A DNA stretch of 64,000 nt from Actinoalloteichus_B caeruleus (lineage in GTDB: Bacteria; Actinomycetota; Actinomycetes; Mycobacteriales; Pseudonocardiaceae), in the NCBI RefSeq assembly GCF_000718005.1, contig NZ_JODV01000008.1. One strand, 5' to 3'. The notes under the pieces are model-generated. The model was not told the origin of the DNA. It did not search any database and saw nothing but the letters and a program-made list of their open reading frames with translations. Positions within the stretch are counted from its first letter, which is position 1, and the number at the start of each line of letters is the position of its first letter. Below are positions 18,401 to 23,911 of the stretch, one piece after another. Both the position numbers and the translations under genes were made by a program.

Positions 18401-18791
18401 CGACGAAGACACCGATGTCGCGGCCGGCGAGTTCACCGGGGCGTTGCCCGCCGTCCTCGAGCGCCTCCCAGGACACCTCCAGCAGCTTCCGCTGCTGGGG
18501 GTCCATGTGCTCGGCCTCACGCGGGCTGATCCCGAAGAAGGCGGGGTCGAACTCGTCGAAGCCGTCGATGTACCCACCTCGGCCGCCGACCAGGCGTCCG
18601 GGCTTGGCCTTGTCGCGGCTGCCGAGCGTCCGCACGTCGTACCGGTCGGCCGGGGTGTCGGTGATGCAGTCCTTGCCGGCCAGGAGGTTCTGCCAGAACG
18701 TCCGGTAGTCGGAAGCGCCGCCGGGCAGCCGGCAACCGATACCGATGATCGCGATCCTGTCGCCGGTTGGGGCGTTACCTAAATCCGTCAC
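9417..18791 (-). CDS. ftdB: Hybrid iterative PKS-NRPS, polycyclic tetramate macrolactam synthase
   Basis: 3124 residues in PTM-synthase order. KS: about 10-435, Cys184 in DTACSSS, His319, His359. AT: 545-840, Ser635 in GHSTGE. DH: 900-1180, HxxxGxxxxP from His932, Asp1097. KR: 1438-1640, GAFGALG, Tyr1600. ACP: GLDSL, Ser1760. C: 1826-2260, HHIISDA at 1954-1960. A: 2290-2800. PCP: GGGSIK, Ser2848. TE: 2895-3124, GYSLGG Ser2968. Family knowledge: one module used iteratively builds two polyene chains, links both to the amino groups of ornithine, and the tetramate is formed and released. The ten A-pocket residues read D-V-G-E-L-V-S-I-D-K, close to published ornithine codes. Start GTG 18791 has GAGGA 8 bases upstream. 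Codon 4 (18780-18782) is TTA. The C-terminus overlaps the next gene by 11 bases. Confidence 0.95.
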   Translation of the reverse strand: MTDLGNAPTGDRIAIIGIGCRLPGGASDYRTFWQNLLAGKDCITDTPADRYDVRTLGSRDKAKPGRLVGGRGGYIDGFDEFDPAFFGISPREAEHMDPQQRKLLEVSWEALEDGGQRPGELAGRDIGVFVGAFTLDYKILQFADLSFETLAAHTATGTMMTMVSNRISYCFDFRGPSVSIDTACSSSLVAVHLACQSLRRGETELALAGGTLLHLTPQYTIAETKGGFLSPDGRSRTFDASANGYVRAEGVGVVALKLLDEAIRDGDPIHAVITASGVNQDGRTNGITVPNPDAQVSLIERVCADAGIQPGDLQYMEAHGTSTPVGDPIEANALGRALAVGRAPGTRCYVGSVKTNIGHTESAAGIAGLIKTVLCLENRTIPPHINLDQVNPAIDLDSLPYEIPTSVTDWPEHEGPARAGVNSFGFGGTNAHVLLEEAPVRASGVERSTPGEFGILPLTARDPEALPELAGNIRAELAREHEPVSLADLGHTLARRRQHLEHRLSVVYSSRESLQDRLAEFARGEAHPHLLVDQCRDAGDRRLAWVFTGMGPQWWAMGRQLFESEPVYREAVERCDAALRLFADWSLIEEMNASESDSQMAETWLAQPANFAVQVGLAALWRSRGVHPDAIVGHSTGEIAAFHEAGVYTLEDAARVAVHRSRLQQKLVGTGTMLAVSLAEEEAARRVAPYGDRVSIAAVNSPTGMTLAGDQDALAELAGALRDEQIFAKFLTVRVPYHSARMDPIKEDLLSSLSELDPRPAQLPLYLTGEEGRAHGTELDGGYWWKNVRDSVRFRAAVDRMAADGYSVFLEVGPHPVLAHSIRECLGEHGVDGRTIPSIRRQEGEVERFTQSLAALHNLGVAIDWATIHPTGSTVALPRYPWRRDRYWVEPEPVRQIRLGEVDHPLLGRRTGNAEPTWEARLDVETMPYLDDHRIQGNALFPAAGYVEMAHQAVRALTGGARATVADVELRKALFLPDSEVRTVQFSLSSSGAEFRIATVADAGAEPTVHATGVVRAGQRRRLSSTLDVDLVRDRASRHLDATACYTGLAEAGYHYGPAFQGIEEVWIGSGEALARIRPTRDLGADAEDHHLHPVLLDSCFQTLLTPFVLGAEAERLDTGIRLPLSIGEVRVDPVGDRALWAHARLGVGDGDELIGDIDLYTEDGTPLGRVSDFRAADVEKASTAVSVSTIDGWLATPTWVEAPWEHDRTADTPAAPGNWLILADRGGLGEALAALVTGRGGRAHLVRPGPGYTLGAERPESTVAPGSRTDLRALLADTAADGGFDTVVHLWNLDLPHLADTGREDLAEHTSLGAYTLLALAQALTDEGASARLHVVTRGTQAVRADEAVEPLGAPSWGVARVLWYQELVDNRGKLVDLDPGAQHTGPDLHAEAEALLRELAVDDEHEVALRGDQRHTNRLRPPENLTRPLPPRLRADGSYLVTGAFGALGRLLCRTLVHRGARRLVLVARRTLPDRSRWSELDPSTREAETVRFVRELEALGAQPVIAPVDVTDEDALSSWLVEHRRSGAPPIRGVFHLAGHVRDTLLPEMDRDTFDAVHDPKVVGGYLLHKHLLDDPVEHFVLFASIASLLTTAGQSNYAAGNAFLDALAHHRRAQGLPALSVDWGPWATGMIEELGLIEHYRVSRGMSSLAPEAGMAVLERVLGLDQAQLLVATVVDWPVFLAWYTTPPPLVADLAASGGAGATAGTSSFLDEFRAADEELRRDLLGARFTEITSSVLRVRSDQVEPDSSLNTLGLDSLLAMELRTRLHTELGVALPVVALLSSSPIEELLDGLHTQVRDLVAEDGDQGPDATVIEVYQDEGEYPLTQNQKALWFLKQLHPDGFAYNIGGAVEVRTELEPELMFEAVRALIDRHPSLRTNFLLRDGQAVQRVSPRAEADVALFDVADTAWPEIYQMIIDEYRRPYDLERDPLVRFRLFRRGPDRWLIMKAVHHIISDAISTFTFIEELLATYETMRATGRSTADPELLAAAGLAPVGARYLDFLNWQNRFLASADARRMREYWLNHLPAEVPILNLPTDKPRPPVQTHNGASEFFTLDEDLTARVHALAREHNVTVFVVLIAAYYLLLQRHSGQDEVIVGSPVTGRTEQQFSSVYGYFVNPLPLHVDLGGEPSVTELLDRVRGTVLNGLDNQEYPFVLLVDELGLQHDPSRSAVFQAMFILLVHRVATEKYGYRLDYIDLPEEEGQFDLTLSAYEDEAEHRFHCVFKYNTDLFLPRTMRRLAEHYVNLLTGLTSAAPAEPVDRLPLLGNEERAEILDGWSGANRIEAAARRPVHDLIAEAAARTPDAVAVSLPVEDGPSQQLRYGELMRRADEIAGHLRARGARPGAVVALCQEKSPELICTVLAVLRTGAAYLPLDPGYPAERLDYMVSTASAALVVADPPVRDRLTALPCAVVTLDELAADPDPGFVPAPVDLDSPAYVIYTSGSTGRPKAVRVSHRNLASVQEAWRTEYRLDDEVRVHLQMASFSFDVFTGDLVRALCSGGTLVLVDRDLLFDTARLHRTILAERVDCGEFVPAVVRTLATYCENEGERLDSLRLLVVGSDAWKVEEYQRLRNLCGPSTRLVNSYGLSETTIDSAYFEGSVDHLEPGQMVPIGRPLPGSELYILDERGEPTPTGVPGELWIGGEGVSDGYVGDPEQTDARFVTRVLGTAPDAPALRLYRTGDLARWDTAGGVELLGRVDNQVKVHGHRIETGEIESRLTSWDGLSEAVVTVRADGRGENVLCAYCVAVPDVGFDRRELRRHLAEYLPTFMIPTHLVELDALPLTPNGKVDIAALPAPDGADDEQPYEPPTTLYEVRMAAHWEALLGVERVGLHHDFFELGGGSIKLIELIYHLQNEFAVSIPVSQLFRVTTLHGMASAVQDIVTGRTEGALPYLRFNPDRDDTVFCFPPAGGHGLVYRQFAAQLDEYRLVAFNYLTGDDKVGRYADLVESLREEGQLLLLGYSLGGNLAYEVARELEARGRVVREVVILDSHRLTETFELAEEHLAVFQEELSDHLRRHTGSDIVSKETMSQARDYLEFSSRTPNTGTIVAPITLVSDQDRVDSYAATAPGSWYGGSRTRTTVLRGSGTHAEMLDQEHAEANADLLRVLLAGGVVDAA

Positions 18792-19786
18792 CGTGAAGTC
18801 CTCGGGTCGTGGCGCCGTGTTACCTCGTGACGGCGCCGGGGAAGAGTGGGCGTGGGCTGCCCGCGCTGTTGGCCGGGCGGCCGGACAAGGTCACCGGCAC
18901 CGGCGGCCGACCACGGTCAGTGGCGCCGGGACCTCGAACACGCTGTGGGCAGGACGCGAAACGGGTACACGGAACGCCGGTGACCGCCTTCGACGTCGAA
19001 GGAGCTTGCGTTCCGAAGCAAGGACTCCGGAGGCGCAGCGGTCGCGGCGCCATCACTCCCAGGTGCCCCACAGCACCGCGCGAAGACGTGAGCTTCCGAC
19101 GCGTCACATGGGAGATCAGGTAGGAAACTGACCAACACTCGTTTGCCACTGGTTCGGCGAGCTACTACTCCCTGCGAGTTACGGACCATGTGAACCATTT
19201 CCGCGCAGGCATACTCCCACACGAGCAACCGGCTGCACAATTGGGCTATACGCAATCTTCAACAATGCACCCATTAGGGGGAGCAGGGGGGTATGTTATT
19301 GCTCGGTCGACAATCACAACCCGGGACGTCGGCACCGTTTAGCCAACCGCAGGGGACATCTCAATTGGCACCATCCCACACCTGCCATTATTCCCGAATT
19401 CTCCGCCACATTCGGCGAGCGGACACCCAAAGAATACGAAGCACCCTCACATCCTGACCCTCCAAATCCCCAGTCCGCGACCCGTCGGCAGCCACGATCC
19501 GCTGACGCCGTTCCATCACCCGGGCGGCGGCTGCCCCACAGGACCAGCGACCACGTACGGTTACCCCGAACGGGGCCATGATCAGCCGTACCGCGCGTCC
19601 ACCGGTCGACCCTCCGACGGGTCTCGGCGGCGCGCGGGTCCGACCTGCCCGCACACCGTCGTGCGCCGGCGTCCGGCACCGGCTCCCTCCCGGTGCCCCA
19701 GCCCCGCCCGGCCTGGACCCGGCGAGATCGCCCCGCCCGCCACGCTCCCCCACCACCGCGCCCACCCACTGACGTCAGGAGTGCCC
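18792..19786. other. Non-coding region upstream of the PTM operon
   Basis: About 1 kb with no credible gene on either strand. The stretch 19120-19560 is markedly richer in A/T than its surroundings, as expected for a regulatory region. It must contain the PTM operon promoter (minus strand) and the leader of the small transposase-domain gene (plus strand). A plus-strand TTGCCA-N17-TACTCC pair begins near 19143. I found no convincing -35/-10 pair on the minus strand. Confidence 0.45.
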
Positions 19787-20191
19787 GTGAACGTGCGTGA
19801 CACCAAGGCCGCACCAGGAGACCTGGCCCGACGCCTGGTACCCGACTGGCTGTGGGAGCTGGTCGAACCGACGCTGCCCACCCCGAGACCTCGGCCACAG
19901 GGCGGCGGGCGGGCCCGGGTCAACGAGCGGGCCGTCCTCACGGCGATCGTGTTCGTCCTGACCAGCGGCTGCGCCTGGCGCGACCTCCCGGCGTCCTTCT
20001 CCGTGTCCGCACCCACCGCCCACCGCCGCTTCCAGGAATGGTCGAACGCCGGGGTGTGGCAGCGCCTCCAGGGCGCCGTACGACGAGGAGGACTGGACCA
20101 GGCGGAGCGCGTCTGGGCACGGAGCGTGCTCACGGCGGCGGCCGCCCGACTCCCGGCACGAGCGGAAAACGAACTGCTGGTCATGAAATGA
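19787..20191 (+). CDS. Stand-alone IS5-type transposase N-terminal domain protein (DUF4096)
   Basis: 134-residue protein matching only the N-terminal domain of IS5/IS4-type transposases (DUF4096), with the pattern LVPDWLWELVEPTLP, GGGRARVNERAVLTAIVFVL, TSGCAWRDLP and APTAHRRFQEW. The DDE catalytic domain is missing: after residue ~100 the sequence diverges and stops. GTG 19787 has AGGAG 7 bases upstream, so it looks translated rather than a random relic. No inverted repeats or target duplication were found around it. It is either a truncated transposase or a domesticated DNA-binding protein, sitting beside the PTM operon. Confidence 0.6.
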   Translation: MNVRDTKAAPGDLARRLVPDWLWELVEPTLPTPRPRPQGGGRARVNERAVLTAIVFVLTSGCAWRDLPASFSVSAPTAHRRFQEWSNAGVWQRLQGAVRRGGLDQAERVWARSVLTAAAARLPARAENELLVMK

Positions 20192-20670
20192 GCCGAGGCA
20201 GCCGGGAGGGACCCGAGCACCATCCGAGGCGCCGACGGTATTACGGAATTCACCTCAGCGCCCCGCTCCCGACACCCCGTCACCGTGACCTTCCGCCACG
20301 CTCGCGGACCGGGAACCCGCGCTCCCCCGCACCCACTCGTCGTTCACGGCTCGTCTCGATTGGCGACACGCCTCCCCTCTCCACTCCCTGGCACTACCCG
20401 GACTCCGAAACCGGATTCCACGACTCGCTCGAGAATCCTCGCGGCTTCGGCCAGGAACGGGACCGACCACGTGAGACATCGGCATTCCCTGCGCCACCTC
20501 CTCGAAATGCGCTCACCTGAGCGCCATTGTCATCGTCGTTTACCAGCGTTAGCCTCGAATCCGTCGTGCTCGACCGGAGAACACGACGCGGACCGAGGAC
20601 CGGGGTCCGGGAGGGGAGGACGTTCGGGGGCCGCCGCCGCCGGAGAGTCCCTGACGAGGAACGGCGGTGC
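20192..20670. other. Intergenic region before the glycosyltransferase-like gene
   Basis: About 480 bases without a credible gene. The right half contains a good sigma-70-type promoter (20527-20555, listed separately) for the next gene, followed by a leader of roughly 110 bases. Nothing recognised in 20192-20526. Confidence 0.4.
20527..20555 (+). promoter_or_regulatory. Housekeeping-type promoter for the glycosyltransferase-like gene
   Basis: TTGTCA (20527-20532), a 17-base spacer and TAGCCT (20550-20555). This is a close match to the actinobacterial principal-sigma consensus at ideal spacing, about 115 bases upstream of the start codon. Confidence 0.55.
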
Positions 20671-22137
20671 GTGGGCTCGATGATGCGGTGGGGTCTGGTG
20701 TCGGGTGACGGCCTCCCGGTGAGCGGACTGCTCACCGTCTTCCGGAACGTCGTGGACCACGCCGTCGACGACGGCGTGCTGCACACCCCGGTGGCCGCCG
20801 ACCTCGGCTATTCGTGGCGGGCGGACAAGGCCGACTACTTCCCGAGGGGCATGGCTGGTTCCCGCTACCCCCACTGGCTCACGGTCACCGACGCCGTACC
20901 GGTGGACCAGGAACGCACCAGCCTGATGGCGGAGCTGACGGAGATCCGCCTCGCCGTCGCGCGGGCCGCCACCCTCTCCGAAGTCGAGACCCGACGGCTG
21001 CGCGAGCGGATCGACCGCCTCGCGCGCCCCTACGAGGAGCACTTCACGAGGTGGTTGTCCGACCACGACATCGACTGGGTGATCGCGGTCAACCTGACGC
21101 TCTCGGACGCGGTGCCGGTGAACCTGGCGCTCCGACGGGCGGCCGCCCGCTACTGGCGGGACGGGAGGCCCGGCGGTGTCCTCTACTGGGACCACGACCT
21201 CTTCGGCAGCTGCGCCATCCCCGAGGGGGATGCGCGCTTCTACCCACCCGCGCCGAACAGCCTGACGCCGGTGCCGGGAGGGCTCCCGAGCGACCGGTGG
21301 GCGGTGGTCACCGAGGGCCTCGCCGAGGAGGCCGCCGGCTACCCCACGGCATCGCGACCCCGGGTCACCCCCAACGTGCTCCCGGTCCTGCCCGAGTCCC
21401 CGGAGCTGGACGCGCGCCACCGGGAGTTCCTCGTCGACAACGGGCTGACCGACCGGCAGCCGGTCGTCCTGGTACCCGTCCGCCTGTTCCGGGTCAAGGG
21501 CGTGGAGATCGCCGTCTCCGTCTTCGCCGAGATGCTGCGCACGGCGAGGGACGCGGGCGATCCGGACCCGGCGTTGCTGGTCTTCGGGAGCGTGGAGGAG
21601 GACCCGCCCTACGCCGCCGAGGTCCTCGACCACGTCCGCGCCCTCGACGTCACCGGTTCCGTTCGCTTCCTCGACGGCGTGCCGCTCACCAGTCACCGGG
21701 AGGACGACCGTTGGCGGCTGGACGAGATCGACCTGCTGAGGATCTGCCGGGCCACCGGCGGCGCCGTGCTGTTCACCCCCAACCTGCCCGACGTCGAGAC
21801 GGTGGGGCTGGGGCCGGCGCTGGCCGCGCTCGCCGACGTGCCCTGCGCCGTCACCGACTACGACGCCTTCGAGTCCGTCTACCAGGGGCGGGTCACCTGC
21901 GTCGTGGCCGACCCGGCGGAACCGCGTGGCGCGGCGGCGGCGCTGTCCCGGTGGATGGCCGGGGCGCGGGCCGGCGACCGGGACGCGGTGGAGGCACTGC
22001 GGAGGAACCACGAGGCCGTGCGGGCGTTGTTCCCGTCGGCTCCCTGGCGCGAGCTGGTGCGGGAGATGGCGGACTCCCTCCGGCCCTCTCCCGTCGGAGC
22101 GGGTGCTCACGCGTCCGGCCCCGGCAGTCACCGGTGA
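20671..22137 (+). CDS. GT-B-fold glycosyltransferase-like protein
   Basis: About 488 residues. The N-terminus MRWGLVSGDGLPVSGLLTVF and the C-terminal half (PVVLVPVRLFRVKGVEIAVS, LLVFGSVEEDPPYAAEVL, VRFLDGV, then a late loop LPDVETVGLGPALAALADVPCAVTDYDAF) resemble GT4-type glycosyltransferases with two Rossmann-like halves. The late loop would correspond to the nucleotide-sugar site but departs from the usual EGFG/EA motif, so donor and activity are uncertain. The start may be GTG 20671 (GAGGA 10 bases upstream) or ATG 20680. It stands alone on the plus strand behind its own promoter. Nothing ties it to PTM biosynthesis, as known PTMs are not glycosylated. Confidence 0.6.
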   Translation: MGSMMRWGLVSGDGLPVSGLLTVFRNVVDHAVDDGVLHTPVAADLGYSWRADKADYFPRGMAGSRYPHWLTVTDAVPVDQERTSLMAELTEIRLAVARAATLSEVETRRLRERIDRLARPYEEHFTRWLSDHDIDWVIAVNLTLSDAVPVNLALRRAAARYWRDGRPGGVLYWDHDLFGSCAIPEGDARFYPPAPNSLTPVPGGLPSDRWAVVTEGLAEEAAGYPTASRPRVTPNVLPVLPESPELDARHREFLVDNGLTDRQPVVLVPVRLFRVKGVEIAVSVFAEMLRTARDAGDPDPALLVFGSVEEDPPYAAEVLDHVRALDVTGSVRFLDGVPLTSHREDDRWRLDEIDLLRICRATGGAVLFTPNLPDVETVGLGPALAALADVPCAVTDYDAFESVYQGRVTCVVADPAEPRGAAAALSRWMAGARAGDRDAVEALRRNHEAVRALFPSAPWRELVREMADSLRPSPVGAGAHASGPGSHR

Positions 22138-22540
22138 GCGGCTGGTCACCCGGGGGCGGACCGCCGGGTCGTTCGCGAGCGCTCGCTACGGCCGTCTGAG
22201 GCCGGACCGGCCACGCCGCGTCCCGACCACCGCGTGCCGGCACCGTCCCGCCTCGAACGGACCGGAGCGGCCGCCCCGCGGCGGTGGAACGCCCGCGTCG
22301 CCGAGCACGCCTCGCCCGGTACACCCGCGAACCCCGCCCCTGGTGGGACGGGCACGGACGCGGACGGCGCACCGGTGGCGCCCGCTGGCGGCACCCGGAC
22401 CCCGCCGCTGGGGCCGCCGCCCGCACCGTCGCGATCACGGTCCGTGCCGGTGCTGCCCGACGGGTTGTCGGGCGGCGCGGCTACTGTGCGGTCGACGTCG
22501 GCCCGCCCAGGGCCGGGGGACGACCTGGTGGAGGAGTTCG
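22138..22540. other. Non-coding 5' region of the alkB relic
   Basis: About 400 bases with no recognisable coding signal in six frames. A TACTGT -10-like hexamer (near 22490) and a GGAGGAG ribosome site (22529-22535) appear to survive in front of the former alkB start codon. Confidence 0.4.
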
Positions 22541-23175
22541 GTGCGCGCCCTGTTTCCCGCCGCCCGACGCGAACTCGCCTCGGGCGCGGTGCCGGTGCCG
22601 GCTTGGCTCGACCCGCACAGGCGGCAACGCCTGGTCGCCGCCTGCCGGGAGTCGGCCCGGGGCCCGGTGCCGCTCCACGCGGCGACGCTCCCCGGTGGTG
22701 GTCGGACGTCGGTGCGCCTCGGCCGGCACTGGCGGCCCCACCGCGACACGCGCGCCGCCGAGGACGCTGGAGGCGGACCCGTGCCCGCGCCTCCCGGCTG
22801 GCTCGCGCCGGCCCGGGTCGCGAGGCGCTCACCGCCGCCGCGGCGCCAGCCGTCGTCGACCGCTACCGACCGGACGCGGTGGTGGTGGACCACCGCGACG
22901 CCGCCGCGCGGATGGGCACGCACCGGGGGGACGAGCGCGTCCTCGACCCGGTCGTCTCCCTCAGCGTCGGTGACCGCCGCGCTGTCCGGCTCGGCGGTCA
23001 CCGAGCGGCGGAGCGGACCGCACGTCGACACCGTGTGGGTCCGGTGGCCTCCTGGTCCTGGGTGGGCCGTCCGCCTCCCCCCACCCCGCGGTGCCGCGAA
23101 CCCTCCCCGGCGCCGCCGACCCCGACAGCGGCCCGCGAGGTGGGCGCCTCGACAACGCCCCGCGTGACGGGGCTG
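22541..23175 (+). pseudogene. alkB: Frameshifted alkB relic (2-oxoglutarate-dependent DNA repair dioxygenase)
   Basis: Fragments of an AlkB-type protein lie in order but in different frames. Frame one from GTG 22541 gives RALFPAARRELASGAVPVP then AWLDPHRRQRLVAACRESA; a frameshift near 22800-22830 leads to RYRPDAVVVDHRDAAARMG and DPVVSLSVGD; further shifts are needed for PHVDTVWVR, then PRTLPGAADP and a final VTGL. The iron-binding His-x-Asp region is altered to MGTHRGDERV, where intact relatives have HRDRDE, and about three codons are lost before LGRHW. The GGAGGAG site before the GTG is intact. The intact tag gene follows directly, a common actinobacterial repair pairing. Identification rests on my memory of AlkB sequences; at least three frameshifts are implied. 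Confidence 0.7.
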
Positions 23176-23230
23176 CCCTGGCAGCGGGCGCACGACCAGA
23201 ACCCACGAGACGAGAGGGAGCACGACACCG

Positions 23231-23866
23231 ATGCCGGACACACCCACCCCACCGGACCCCACCAGGGCCGGGCAGGAGGCCGCACTCGGTGAGGACGGGC
23301 TGCGGCGCTGCGTCTGGGCGGCCTCACACCCGGTGAACAGGCACTACCACGACACCGAGTGGGGGTTGCCGGTACGCGGGGAGCAGGAGCTGTACGAACG
23401 GATCACCCTCGAGGGATTCCAGGCCGGGCTGTCCTGGTTGACGATCCTGAACAAGCGCGCCGCCTTCCGGCAGGCGTTCTGCGACTTCGTCCCGGAGAAG
23501 GTCGCCGCCTTCACCGACGAGGACGTGGAACGCCTGATGACCAACGCGGCGATCGTCCGCAACCGCCGGAAGATCGAGGCGGCTCGGACGAACGCCGTCG
23601 CCGTCCTCAACCTGCGGGCGGAGGGCGGACTGGACTCGTTCCTCTGGTCGTTCCAACCGGAGCGGACACCGGAACCGCGTTCCACGGCGGAGGTGCCGAC
23701 CACCAGCCCGGAGTCCACCGCCCTGTCGACGGCGCTGCGACGGCTCGGTTTCGCCTTCGTCGGGCCCACCACGACGCACGCGCTGATGGAGGCGGTCGGC
23801 ATGATCGACACCCACCTCGTGGGCTGTCACCGGCGGGGGACCTCCGGGGTGTGGCCCTCGGGCTGA
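23231..23866 (+). CDS. tag: Tag, DNA-3-methyladenine glycosylase I
   Basis: 211-residue base-excision enzyme that removes 3-methyladenine from alkylated DNA. Family signatures: RRCVWA (zinc Cys), NRHYHDTEWG with the zinc His, EGFQAGLSWLTILNKR (about 57-72), and the C-terminal zinc residues in DTHLVGCHRR. The first 20 residues are a Pro-rich, non-conserved extension. ATG 23231 follows a GAGGGAG site by about 11 bases. It sits just behind the alkB relic in the same orientation and probably shares its former promoter. The gene appears intact. Confidence 0.93.
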   Translation: MPDTPTPPDPTRAGQEAALGEDGLRRCVWAASHPVNRHYHDTEWGLPVRGEQELYERITLEGFQAGLSWLTILNKRAAFRQAFCDFVPEKVAAFTDEDVERLMTNAAIVRNRRKIEAARTNAVAVLNLRAEGGLDSFLWSFQPERTPEPRSTAEVPTTSPESTALSTALRRLGFAFVGPTTTHALMEAVGMIDTHLVGCHRRGTSGVWPSG

Positions 23867-23911
23867 CCGGGCTCGCGGAAGGCGCGAGCGGCGCCGGCGT
23901 CCGGCCCGAGC

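Noticed and set aside
18820..19255. Short open frames upstream of the PTM synthase
   Set aside because: No ribosome site, no family resemblance, mutually overlapping on both strands.
22138..22540. Possible ada/ogt remnant upstream of the alkB relic
   Set aside because: Ada or Ogt would suit the repair context, but no frame shows the PCHR or zinc-cysteine motifs.
22234..23292. 352-codon open frame as an intact gene
   Set aside because: Only a middle part resembles AlkB; the rest is Arg/Pro-rich. Better explained as a frame through a pseudogene.
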